From the NCBI RefSeq assembly GCF_018918265.1, contig NZ_JAHLQC010000008.1, positions 62,001 to 126,000 of the forward strand: a stretch of DNA of 64,000 bases, read 5' to 3'. Position 1 is the first letter of the stretch, and each line of letters begins with the position of its first letter. This DNA comes from Falcatimonas sp. MSJ-15. Its GTDB lineage: Bacteria > Bacillota > Clostridia > Lachnospirales > Lachnospiraceae. Positions 28,263 through 38,900 of this stretch are shown here, one piece after another. Below the pieces are notes generated by a model. It ran no database searches and was not told the origin of the DNA. It saw nothing but the letters and a program-made list of their open reading frames with translations. The position numbers and the translations under genes were made by a program.

Positions 28263-31200
28263 TTACATAACGTCTTCATTGACTGGTGAGATAATCAATA
28301 CTCCATAAGCTAATAATTCAAAAAGAATATCTGCTTTTTCTCTAGCTTGTTCTAATTCTCTCATATGGATTTGATAATCTTCATTCGCCCTTCGTATTTT
28401 ACCTTCTGTAAGTAGTTTGTAAGTATCATTTCTACTATTCTTTAATTGTTCTTCAAGTGTTGCAATACGAGCGTTATGACTTGTCTTTAGGCTGCTTTCC
28501 TTATATAGTATTATCTCTTCAGTGCGTTTTTTATGCTCAGTAAGTGAATCTGTCCAAATATTGTGATGCATATTCTCAACTTTCTCCCAATTACTTGAAT
28601 TAAGTTCAAAGTCAACATCTATGTTATAACTTTGTTTTAACAACTCTAATAAAACTTTATTTAATGAAGAGTTCGCAGATACTGTCTTCATTTGTAAATC
28701 TTCACGTTCACCAGATAACTTCCATTGATATATAGCAAAAGGATATTCACCTGGCTCAAACATATTGGTTTTAACCTTTAAAAAACTTACTATTTTACCT
28801 TTACATTTAAGATATTGAGCTGCTTGCTTAACTAACGGATGTGTAATTGATAATAGTGTTACACCAGGAGCATTCATGCTACAATCACTATTAAAGGTTA
28901 TAGGCAGATGCTGTTCACCAGATTCTAGCCATTTTCTCCAATTTCTATTAATTTCATTTCGTCCTAATTTTGCTCTTTTAAAATCTTCTAATAATGTAAG
29001 TCTGGCATTTTGTGACAACCTAAGTGTTTTTAATTCTTTTTCACCTAATATGTATTCTTTGTTATCTTTTAGTATTTCTCTAAGATAAATGGTCACTAAG
29101 TTTTGAATATTATCAGCACTTAACCAAAAGTTTGTAGCTTGACGTAGTTCGGAATCGAATGCTGTTTGTGGCATATGTACTCCAAATAAATCTCGCTGTT
29201 TTTCTTCCAATCTTTCCTGTTCCTTGATGAACCTAATCTTGTTATCTGTCATTTGTTGAAGTTTTTCTTGCCTTTCTTCATCTGTTAATTCTAAGTTTCC
29301 TACGATTTTTCTTATCTCATCAGTAACATCACCAAGAATATCTTCACAATCGCCTATAGAACTGTGAAAAACACCTATTCGCATTAAACATCTGTTATAG
29401 ATATCTGCATCCACAGTTCCTGGGGTTATAAGATTATATATAGCAACACTTTCGCTCTTTTGACCATTACGATCAATTCGGCCAATTCTCTGTTCAACAC
29501 GCATAGGATTCCATGGTAAATCATAATTAACCATACAATCACAAAATTGATAATCCAAACCCTCACAACCGATTTCCGAAAATAGTAAAATATCAATAGC
29601 ATTTTTATCTAGTACAGATGTATCATCAGGATTAAATCGTTTTCTAAGTGTTCTTCTATCTTCATCAGATACACCACCATGTATTAATCCTACTCGATAC
29701 CCTTTATCAATAAGTTTTTGATACAAATAACTAAGTGTATGTCTAAAGCTACTAAAAATCATTATTTTATTACTTTTAGTTACTTGATTTTTTTTATCAA
29801 TAATCTTCATTAATGCATCCAATTTTGGATCTTTTTCCGGTAAATTCTCAGCCATTTTAATAATCGCTTCAATCTGAGTCTTAATACAAGTAGCGTCTTT
29901 ATCTTTATCTAACATATTTCCATTAAATTCATCATCATCAATTAGTTCATATACATGTTTATATAAGATTTCTCTAAGTAGAGGTACTAATCCAAATAAA
30001 CAACTTGCTGTCTGTCTTCTTATGGTTGTCATCATAAATTTTGTATTTTCAGTGCAATGAATCGACGAAAGAATATTGTGAATAATAGTCAAAATACTAT
30101 CATGTAGTATCTTTTGCTCATTAGTAAAATCTACTGTAACTGTAATAGGTTTACGCAATGTAAATTCACCTATATCTCTTCGTCTTGTTCTACTGATTAT
30201 ATTGGAAAAAGTATGTAAATTTTCAATATTATTAATTAACTCTACTCTTTGCTCAATACTAATGCTATCTTGAGATAGTGCAGTTAAAATATCTTGAATA
30301 ACAGGATTGTGCTTAAATACTTTTTGCCCCCATGACGTATCACATGCAAGATAGAGCTGTTCTATTGTGTTCCTTTTCCAATCACCTTTTTGTGAACGTA
30401 CTTGTACAGAAGCTGCGTTAATATATTTATTTGGTTCTGCCATATCATAAAATGTATTTCTATCAATAATTAAATCTGGACGCAATAAATTGAGCAATAC
30501 AAATAAATCGTCTTGTGCTAGCTGTACTGGTGTCGCAGAAAGAAATAATACAGCTTCCGCCGAATCAACAAACTGCTCTACTGCCTTATAGGCATATGTT
30601 GCTGTGTTTCGAATATGATGTGCTTCATCTACTATAACAAGGTCAAATTTGGGTGGTTCAACATCCATAAGACCTAATCTTACATTTTTTCCATTTCTAT
30701 TACCTAATACATTTCCTTCATCAAAAAGTGAATATGGAATTATACACTTTTTATATTTATCTGGCCATTCTCCCTCAATATCCATTTCTTTAATACAATA
30801 GCGAAAGATATTTCCATCTAATGAAACAAATTCTTCGTCAAATCGCTTCATTTCGTTTTCCCATTTTCTTTCCGAAACAAGTGGACGAGGACAGATGATC
30901 AGAATAGATTCTATATTTCTACGAGCTTCTAACTCTCTGATAATTAAACCGGCTTCAATAGTTTTACCTACACCTACGCCATCAGCGATTAACAATCTAG
31001 GTCTATCTGACTTAATGAATTTTAGAACTGGACGAAATTGATGAGGAATAAAGTCTATTTTGGCTGAATTAAGAGAATATAAACTTGATATAGTCGGATT
31101 GCGAATCAAAGATGCAGTCAATCCTGCATGGAATCTATATGCATCAACTTTTTCTAACTCAGTTTGAATAATTTCAGATTGTAATTGTGATTCATAATAT

Positions 31201-31334
31201 ACTTGTATTCCTAAAGTATTTGTAAATATTTGATAACTAACTTCATTAGCTCTATCAATTATGCTAACAACAGCACCTTTTATTGAATTATCCGATTTTA
31301 AAACAACTACTTGTCCTTGACTAAAAATAGCCAT
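28263..31334 (-). CDS. SNF2-family helicase/translocase
   Basis: LLIADGVGVGKTIEAGLI; VDEAHHIRNT; LSATPVQL; IGCEGLDYQFCDCMVNYDLPWNPMRVEQRIGRIDRNGQ. Confidence 0.9.
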   Translation of the reverse strand: MAIFSQGQVVVLKSDNSIKGAVVSIIDRANEVSYQIFTNTLGIQVYYESQLQSEIIQTELEKVDAYRFHAGLTASLIRNPTISSLYSLNSAKIDFIPHQFRPVLKFIKSDRPRLLIADGVGVGKTIEAGLIIRELEARRNIESILIICPRPLVSERKWENEMKRFDEEFVSLDGNIFRYCIKEMDIEGEWPDKYKKCIIPYSLFDEGNVLGNRNGKNVRLGLMDVEPPKFDLVIVDEAHHIRNTATYAYKAVEQFVDSAEAVLFLSATPVQLAQDDLFVLLNLLRPDLIIDRNTFYDMAEPNKYINAASVQVRSQKGDWKRNTIEQLYLACDTSWGQKVFKHNPVIQDILTALSQDSISIEQRVELINNIENLHTFSNIISRTRRRDIGEFTLRKPITVTVDFTNEQKILHDSILTIIHNILSSIHCTENTKFMMTTIRRQTASCLFGLVPLLREILYKHVYELIDDDEFNGNMLDKDKDATCIKTQIEAIIKMAENLPEKDPKLDALMKIIDKKNQVTKSNKIMIFSSFRHTLSYLYQKLIDKGYRVGLIHGGVSDEDRRTLRKRFNPDDTSVLDKNAIDILLFSEIGCEGLDYQFCDCMVNYDLPWNPMRVEQRIGRIDRNGQKSESVAIYNLITPGTVDADIYNRCLMRIGVFHSSIGDCEDILGDVTDEIRKIVGNLELTDEERQEKLQQMTDNKIRFIKEQERLEEKQRDLFGVHMPQTAFDSELRQATNFWLSADNIQNLVTIYLREILKDNKEYILGEKELKTLRLSQNARLTLLEDFKRAKLGRNEINRNWRKWLESGEQHLPITFNSDCSMNAPGVTLLSITHPLVKQAAQYLKCKGKIVSFLKVKTNMFEPGEYPFAIYQWKLSGEREDLQMKTVSANSSLNKVLLELLKQSYNIDVDFELNSSNWEKVENMHHNIWTDSLTEHKKRTEEIILYKESSLKTSHNARIATLEEQLKNSRNDTYKLLTEGKIRRANEDYQIHMRELEQAREKADILFELLAYGVLIISPVNEDVM

Positions 31335-31354
31335 ATTAAAGTCCTCCTAACCTT

Positions 31355-31376
31355 AATAGTACTACTATGTACTATT
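31355..31376. promoter_or_regulatory. 22-bp perfect-arm palindrome (candidate operator) upstream of the three-gene operon
   Basis: AATAGTAC-TACTAT-GTACTATT, between the promoter region and the SD. Confidence 0.55.
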
Positions 31377-31608
31377 TGTCATGTTAATATATGTGCTAAT
31401 ATCGGCATAATATCGATATATATTGATTCAATTATATTTGATATTACATTTAAAATGTCTATGAAGTAATTATGTTACAATTACAATGTTTCGGCAACTA
31501 TACACTTATAGAGATTCCTATTACTACTTTCTTTCATTAGTTGAATAATGTTACTATTAGAGATTATAATATATGCTATCAATTAAAAACAGGACTCTAA
31601 ATTTTTTT

Positions 31609-31698
31609 GCAGTAAACTGCGTAAATTTTCCAAAATCAAAAGTTTGTGCAGTAAACTGCAGAAACTTTTTAAAATCCGAAGTTTTTGCAATCTACTGC
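31609..31698. repeat. Three 39-bp-period repeats with palindromic core GCAGTAAACTGC
   Basis: Cores at 31609, 31648 and 31687; third is degenerate (GCAATCTACTGC). Confidence 0.8.
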
Positions 31699-31702
31699 AC
31701 AA

Positions 31703-31831
31703 ATTGGTAAAATTGATAATGCTGAAATAGATTTTATTGCAACAAAACCAGATGATAAAATCTATATTCAGGTTACTGAGTCAATGATAAGTGAAGGTGT
31801 TAGAAAGTATAAAATCTTTAAATTTAATTAA
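31703..31831 (+). pseudogene. 3' relic of a DUF4143-type AAA ATPase gene
   Basis: Translation IGKIDNAEIDFIATKPDDKIYIQVTESMISEGVRKYKIFKFN* resembles the C-terminal domain of that family; no upstream ORF. Confidence 0.6.
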
Positions 31832-31942
31832 CTGGTTAATAGATGAATAATATTTTGTATATGAGATGAGAAGCCCACCAAGTGCGCTTCTCATCTCATA
31901 TCTTTTCCAATATATTTTAATTACAATTCTCCACCCTATTAA

Positions 31943-33529
31943 TCAATAATATCTTACCTTCTCTCCCACAACTCTCCTCTCAACAGCATCATATCTCTTA
32001 GAATTAATCTGTTTTATCAGACATTTATAAGGATCTAATTCATCTGAGAGTACCATATTATAGACTGCCGGATTGAATCCACTTACAAGAGTAACTCCTG
32101 CGTCATTCTCTTTAAGTGGAATTGTCTGTGTTCTTGAGCATACATTCCAGAATATAAGGCGGGGCATCTTATAGCCATATTTTTGGTATTCGTCACTAAT
32201 TAATTCAAATAAAGTTTTTAACGTACATTTTTTTCCAGAAGTTCTATCATCATCCCAGATATATGTTCCTATAGCTGAATCAAATTCCATGTCAGACACT
32301 ATCAATACGTTCTTAGGAATTTTGCTTTGTGACAATCTATTATAAACAGCTGTCTGAAGAATGAGTTCAAATACAGCCTGTATATTAGTATTGGTAATAT
32401 CCTGATATGCGTCACATATCTCAAGCTTATCTCTAAGGCATCTGGCATTAGACATATCTACTATCTGAGGTGTGCTGCTAAATGTAATGAATTTATTATG
32501 ATACTCTCCCTTGCAATGTTCGGCAAAATATATTGAAAGTGCAGTTGCTACATTAAGTGCTGATATATTAGTATTACCAATCTTCACAGTCATTGAACCG
32601 GAGCCATCTCGCACTACAAGAGTTGAACCATCGCCATTAACATAATCAGGAAGTGAATTCCACAGACCTTCAAGAGTATCATCTCTTTCTTTTAACTCAT
32701 CTTTTCCATAACGATAGAAACTATTATTCTCTTTATAATATTTTGCAACAATATCGCTTGGGAAAAGAGTATCTGCATTAATCTTTACTTCTCCTCTTGT
32801 AAGTTTTCCTAAGAATTCTCTCCTTCTATCTTCATCATTTCTTAAAAATGCATTACCATATATCAAATTGGCTCTTGATGGCAGCTTACTATAATCTATA
32901 TCAGACCACGCATTATCAGCCATCTTAACTTCAACTACGTTAAGATATGCTCTGAGTCTTGATAATATCTTACGATAATCTTTTTCACGAATATCAAGTG
33001 CTTCATAGACTATTTTAGCCTTTTTTCTTGTATTAGCTGAACTTGTATTACATGATGGAAGCCATTTTGCAAGAAGTGATATCGGTTTACCATTTTGCAT
33101 ACCATCTATATCTTTCATAAGCTGTTCTCTAATGATAGAGATTACTATCCCTTTGGCTTTGGTATCGAGAAGACACATAAGATCATCATATCGTCCATAC
33201 TCCGGAACGAGATCTATTATTCGATATGTATAATCAAACTGATTACTTATAAGCCATTTTAAGCATACTCTGAATATTCGCCTCTCTCCCATTCCAACGC
33301 CTCTTATATCTCTTAGATAAAAAAGCCATTTAACTGCAAGTAGAGGATTCTCATAATAAGCTTTTACATATTGTTTAAGTATCTGTTCATCAGTCCACTG
33401 TCGCATACTTCCAACTGCATAATTCATATCAAGCAGTTCCCTTCCGGAAGTTGCATAACCTACAGCCCCATTTTCTGTATATTGTTTTTGATTTTTCAAA
33501 TGATTATTTAACATATTTATAAAAGTCAT
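31943..33529 (-). CDS. DUF2828/TROVE-related protein with C-terminal vWA (MIDAS) domain
   Basis: RDGSGSM MIDAS-like motif; ARAYLNVVEVKMADNAWSDIDYSKLPSRANLIYGNAFLRNDEDRRREFLGKL... typical of this family. Confidence 0.72.
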   Translation of the reverse strand: MTFINMLNNHLKNQKQYTENGAVGYATSGRELLDMNYAVGSMRQWTDEQILKQYVKAYYENPLLAVKWLFYLRDIRGVGMGERRIFRVCLKWLISNQFDYTYRIIDLVPEYGRYDDLMCLLDTKAKGIVISIIREQLMKDIDGMQNGKPISLLAKWLPSCNTSSANTRKKAKIVYEALDIREKDYRKILSRLRAYLNVVEVKMADNAWSDIDYSKLPSRANLIYGNAFLRNDEDRRREFLGKLTRGEVKINADTLFPSDIVAKYYKENNSFYRYGKDELKERDDTLEGLWNSLPDYVNGDGSTLVVRDGSGSMTVKIGNTNISALNVATALSIYFAEHCKGEYHNKFITFSSTPQIVDMSNARCLRDKLEICDAYQDITNTNIQAVFELILQTAVYNRLSQSKIPKNVLIVSDMEFDSAIGTYIWDDDRTSGKKCTLKTLFELISDEYQKYGYKMPRLIFWNVCSRTQTIPLKENDAGVTLVSGFNPAVYNMVLSDELDPYKCLIKQINSKRYDAVERRVVGEKVRYY

Positions 33530-33566
33530 ATATACTCACCTCATCATCGTATAAAAAATGAACACG

Positions 33567-33679
33567 TCCGGCTGTTGGAATCGAACCAACGACAACAGTT
33601 CCCTAAAATGATATCAGTGCTGTAAGAACCTTATACAAGATTCCTCTTTTCTGTGCTCTACCTTCTGAGCTAAGCCGGA
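33567..33679 (-). ncRNA. tRNA-like RNA (canonical acceptor, D and T arms; anticodon/variable region replaced by 63 nt)
   Basis: TCCGGCT/AGCCGGA acceptor; D arm GCTC-AGAAGGTA-GAGC; T arm GTTGG-TTCGATT-CCAAC; no 7-nt anticodon loop on a 5-bp stem; no CCA. Confidence 0.75.
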
Positions 33680-33720
33680 CACGAAGAAGATTTTTTCTTA
33701 ACTTCGCTGTTCATGACATG

Positions 33721-33726
33721 ATTATA
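33721..33726 (-). promoter_or_regulatory. TATAAT -10 element upstream of the tRNA-like RNA
   Basis: Minus strand TATAAT; -35 not well conserved. Confidence 0.45.
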
Positions 33727-33903
33727 TGCTATATATGATTTTTTATCACGGAAAAAAAGTTGCGAACTGATTTTTTTCATAAACTATTAAATATTCTGCC
33801 CAATTATTATATTGCAAGTATTGCATTATTGGCTGCGCTATGTAATTTCCCTACTTGAAATTAAATTTCTAATATTCTACAATTAGTTATATATGAATAT
33901 GAT

Positions 33904-33979
33904 AAAAGTGTCGCTAAGGTTATCATCGGTGCATGCTTATGTGAAATTCGCAATTCGATGATACCTTAGCGGCACTTTT
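33904..33979. terminator. Long inverted repeat / bidirectional terminator
   Basis: AAAAGTGTCGCTAAGGTTATCATCG ... CGATGATACCTTAGCGGCACTTTT. Confidence 0.75.
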
Positions 33980-33993
33980 GTCATGTAATATAA

Positions 33994-35154
33994 CTATTTT
34001 GCTGTCAGTTTTCCTTTAAATAACTTTTTCTCAACAATATTGATACCAAGAGCTTTTCTATATTCTTTAATAAATCTTACTTCGTTCTCTGTAACAATAC
34101 TTATACTTGTTCCTTGTCTGCCATTACGTCCACATCTTCCACTTCTGTGAAGGTATATATCTGCTTCTTCAACCGGTGTAACATTGATAACAAGATCAAT
34201 TCCATCTACATGTAATCCTCTCGCAGCCATATCGGTAGCTACCAGAATATCTGTCTTGTTATTAAGAAAGCTATTAATAACATTCTTACGCTTATTATTA
34301 TCTACTTTTCCATATATACATTCAGCATTATAATGATGATATTTAAGTTTGGCTGTAATCTCTTCAATCATGTACTCACCATTTACGAATATAAGAGCTT
34401 TTTTAGGTTTTATAGCATTAATTATAGATCTTACTGTTTCAACTTTTTTATTCTTATCACATACTACATACATATGCTTTACACTGTCTGGAACTTTTTT
34501 TGCAGGTTCAGCTTCAATATTCTCGTATTCGCTAGTAAGTGTAGAGAATTTTTCAAGTGCTTTTTTACTCATACTGGCTGAGAACATAAGAATCTGTGTA
34601 TCTCTCATAAGTGTCTTACGAACATCATAAGTTACCTGATAGTTATTATCATCAAGCATCTTATCACCCTCATCAATTACAAGTGTCTTTATAAGATGGG
34701 CTGCAATCTTTTTCTTCTTGATAAGTTCGTGTATACGTCCTGGTGTTCCTATTACAAAAGTCTGTTTTTCACGAAGATGTTCTATCTGACGTGTTATATT
34801 AATATTACCCGTAATAACAACTGAAGTAACATTATTACCCGAATTCTTATTAAGAGCTTCAATTTGTCTATTTACCTGAAATGCAAGTTCATGAGTAGGA
34901 ACTAAAATAAGATATTTGTTTCCTTTTTCAGTATTATTAATAGCATTAATATATAATGGAAGTATATACGCAAGTGTCTTACCTGAACCTGTATATGATT
35001 TGGCTGTAAAAGATTTGCCAGAGTTGATCTTCTCAAATGTTACAGCCTGAATCTCTGTCGGTTTTACAATTTTTTCTTTTTTTAATGCCTGAATAATATT
35101 ATCATTTAGTCCAAGTTCAGTAAATGATATATTTTTTATATTATTTCTTTCCAT
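33994..35154 (-). CDS. DEAD-box RNA helicase
   Basis: Q-motif region, SYTGSGKTLAY, TPGRIHEL, DEGD, SAS, HRSGRCGRNG. Confidence 0.92.
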   Translation of the reverse strand: MERNNIKNISFTELGLNDNIIQALKKEKIVKPTEIQAVTFEKINSGKSFTAKSYTGSGKTLAYILPLYINAINNTEKGNKYLILVPTHELAFQVNRQIEALNKNSGNNVTSVVITGNINITRQIEHLREKQTFVIGTPGRIHELIKKKKIAAHLIKTLVIDEGDKMLDDNNYQVTYDVRKTLMRDTQILMFSASMSKKALEKFSTLTSEYENIEAEPAKKVPDSVKHMYVVCDKNKKVETVRSIINAIKPKKALIFVNGEYMIEEITAKLKYHHYNAECIYGKVDNNKRKNVINSFLNNKTDILVATDMAARGLHVDGIDLVINVTPVEEADIYLHRSGRCGRNGRQGTSISIVTENEVRFIKEYRKALGINIVEKKLFKGKLTAK

Positions 35155-35535
35155 AATTATCTAATCCTTTCAACTATTAACTATTTCATCTCTATATGCG
35201 ATTATTAAAAACAGATGTCATAAATTGTATAATGTTATAATTCATAATTGAATTATTTTATTTTTCTTAAGCGAAAAAACACTACCTTTAGAGGTTTGAA
35301 AATTGATATGTGAAAAGACATCTGCCTTTATGTTTTCTATTATAGACTATAAAACTACTTTATACAATCGAATTTTCACTTTGTCACATTTGCTAGAGCA
35401 TCAAAATCTGTCTTATAGTCCATCTATACATTAATTAGTCAAACAGTAAAAGAGTTAGTTTTAGATGGTGGGCAGTTCACTAATCGTAAGATATTATGTA
35501 GACTAAGAACGAATTGATTATGCGACAACAAAAGT

Positions 35536-35674
35536 ACTTAGCAAAAATAATAAGAAGCATTTAAAGAAAATAATAAGAAGCATTTAAAGAAAATAATAAG
35601 AAGCATTTAAAGAAAATAATAAGAAGAACTTAAAGAAAATAATAAGAAAAACTTAGCGAAAATAATAAAAAGAA
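35536..35674. repeat. 23-bp tandem repeat (aagcatttaaagaaaataataag), about 6 copies
   Basis: Read directly. Confidence 0.88.
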
Positions 35675-35689
35675 CCTGCTATTCTATAT

Positions 35690-35815
35690 ATTGCATATTA
35701 TAGAAAACAGGTTCTCTTATATTAAACATAGTGTATATTATAAAATACAGATTTTCTTGTGTTAAACATAATGTATATTATAAAATACAGATTTTCTTAT
35801 ATTAAATACATTATT
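35690..35815. repeat. 40-bp-period tandem repeat (gtatattataaaatacagattttctt...)
   Basis: Read directly; about 3 copies. Confidence 0.8.
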
Positions 35816-35908
35816 GTTTATATGTTCTTAAACTATATTTTAGAATGTTTGAGAACATATATTAATTCAAACATATATCAAACATATATTGTATTGCATG
35901 TATTATGA

Positions 35909-38900
35909 TTAGTGTCTTATCCAGCCAAATATTTTTTTGAATACTTTCTTAACATCTACTGTTACTACTAATCTATAACAGCCTTTTGTTCCATCTGGTA
36001 ACTGTGCTACAATTGTAGTTGTTCCAGGTTTTTTAGCTGTTACAACACCATTAGCATCTACTGTTGCTACTTTTTCATTAGTTGATGAATATGTAACTTC
36101 TGGTGTATATCCAATGCTGTTAACTGATTTTACATCAGCAACCTGAGTTGTTGTTGTACCTTCTTTTGCAGCTAATACGAATTTCTTGAATGATACTTTA
36201 TATTTTGGTGCTATTGATACAACTTTTGATGATGAATTTAAGCCATAGTCTACTACTGATACTGCAATCTTATCTGATTCATAACCTTTATTAGCAAGTA
36301 ATTCTGAAAGTCCTGTAATATCGTATGTAAGAACTGTTGTACTTCCGATTGTATCTTCTGAGACAGCCTTTGTCTTAGTTACTGCTACTTTACCATCTAC
36401 TGTTGTAAGCTGAACACCTGCAACGTAGTGATTATCTTCTACTGATACTAAGAGATAATCTTTACCGTCCTGTTTTGCAAGTACTGTATCATCTACCTGT
36501 GGTGCTTCAAAGTCAAGATATACATTTTCTGTCATTGATTGTGTTGCACCATTAGTTCCACATACAACACCTGTTATTGTTATTGTATACATACCCTGTG
36601 GTAAATAGTTACCATCTTTGTCTTTACCATTGAATACTGGTGGTTCATCCATAAGATCTTCTGCTGATAACATCATACTGCCTGATGCATAGTAGTATGA
36701 TTTACGAACATAATCATAAGCAAATTCATCTATAACTTCGCCAGCTTCATTAGTAACTGTATATGTAAGTTTTTCAGCATTTCTAAGAAGTCCTGTTATT
36801 GTAGAAGCTTCTGCGAAATATGGTGTTCCATCTTCTTTTGTTATTGTAGCTTTTGGAGCAATTACATATTTGTTATTCTCTACGCTACCTTCACCGAACA
36901 TATTCTGTCCAAGTAAGTATTTGCAATTTACATCATATAATGTACATGCTTTCATTACTTCTTTTGAATCCGCTGATTTTGCAGCATCGAACATAGGTGC
37001 TTTTGCCCAGTCTCCATAGAATCCCATGAATGGTAATGTAAGATCTGAGTTAGTCTCATCTGATGCAAGAAGCTGTACATAACCATCTACAAAAAGACCA
37101 TTTGTACAATGTTCATCATAGAATGCTTTTGCGTCATCTGATATTGCAAAGTTAACTTTTACTGTTGTGCTTCCATTAGCTGGAACTGTTACTACTCCAT
37201 CATTAACGTTCTCATAAGTTACTGTTGCATCTTCGCCAAGTGATGATGATGACATTGTAAATACGATATTGCCATTGTATGATGAAAGATTTTCCATAAG
37301 GACTGTTGTATCAATCTTATATGTTAATTCTTCTGATGATAAGTTATTAACATTGAAACTGAATTCATAAGCACCATCTGTGTTATATCCTAATTCAGCT
37401 TTTGGTCTGTCATTATTATCAACTGAAAGGTATGCTTTTGTTGTAATTGCTTTTTCAGTATTGATAAGTCCTGAACCTGTTTTTCTTGGTGTGTAATATT
37501 GACCATTTGAATCAACAACTGGTGTTGCTGTACTCATAAGTAATGAATTAATTAAGTTTTCTTTTTCAACTTTTGATAATTCAGGATATTTTTCATTAAC
37601 ATATCCTTTTACGATTGCCATAGCACCTGATACATGAGGAGCTGCCATTGATGTACCACTCATATTAACATATCCGCCACCGATTGTAGCTGAATAGATA
37701 TTACCACCTGGAGCTGTTACTTCTGGTTTTAACTTAAGATCTGGTGTAACACCTAATGATGAGAAATCTGACATCTGATATGCCTGTCCATTTGGAGCAT
37801 CTTTTACAAGCTCACTGCCAAATGTAACAACTTTATCTGTTAAAGCAAGAAGTGCTTCACCAGTTGCCTGTGTAACTGAAACTGTAGGAACATAATAATT
37901 TTCTACTGACATATTAAGTGTTCCTGATGTATTGTTATAGATGATTACTGCAACTGCACCTGCTTTTGCAGCATTAGCAACTTTATCTGAAAAAGCAATG
38001 CTACCACGTTTGATAAGTGCAACTTTGCCACTTACGCCTACTGCAGCAATTTCTTCTTCTGTACCTAATCCACAGTCTACGAATTCATATGTACCTGTTA
38101 ATGTTGAAAGTTTTTTATCGTCTGGACCATTATCATTATAGAATCCTTCAACTGTTACATCATCTTTACCACCTAAGAAATATGCACAATTTGCAAGATG
38201 TGTATTCTCTATACTTGCTACTGAAAGTGAACCAGGATATGTTGATGGTGAACCAACAATACCATTATCTGGATTAGTTGCAAGTGCATAATTGCCATAA
38301 TTTGAATTATATGATGAACTATATGAGTTACCTGCTGATACAGAAAGGTTAATTCCTGATGTAGTTACAAGATCATATACATCTGATACAGCCTGTTCTT
38401 CTGTTGATGTGAATCCGGCTGATGAACCAAGACTCATATTGATTACATCTGCACCAAGTGCAACTGCATCGTCAAGTCCTGCAAGAATATTAGTATCTGT
38501 TGCACCGCCACCTTTATCACTGAATACTTTCATAATCATAAGCTGTGCATCTTTTGCAACACCTTTAAGGTTGTCACAGTTACCGGCGATTGTACCGGCT
38601 ACATGTGTACCATGATTCTGTTCTGCATTATCTGGTATAATCATAGTATCATTATCTGCATAATCATAGCCATAGATAACTTTTGAATTAACATAAAGAT
38701 CATCTGCTGATAATTCTTTACCTGCAAATGTCTCTGATGCAAGTGTTGAATTATCAATTACTGATGCGATATCTTCTTTTGAATATTTTCCATTCTCTGG
38801 GAAATTAGTAGAAAATGCTTCGTGTTCATAATCAAGACCTGTATCAAGAATTGCAACTACTGTTCCTGCACCGGCATAGCTTAATGAATTCTCTTCTGTT

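Noticed and set aside
31609-31698. Possible CRISPR mini-array with palindromic repeat
   Set aside because: Inter-core sequences are themselves similar, only three units, no cas genes; better described as palindromic tandem repeats.
33567-33679. Ordinary tRNA gene with long variable arm
   Set aside because: The 63-nt segment between D and T arms has no 5-bp stem with 7-nt anticodon loop; cannot read a codon as it stands.
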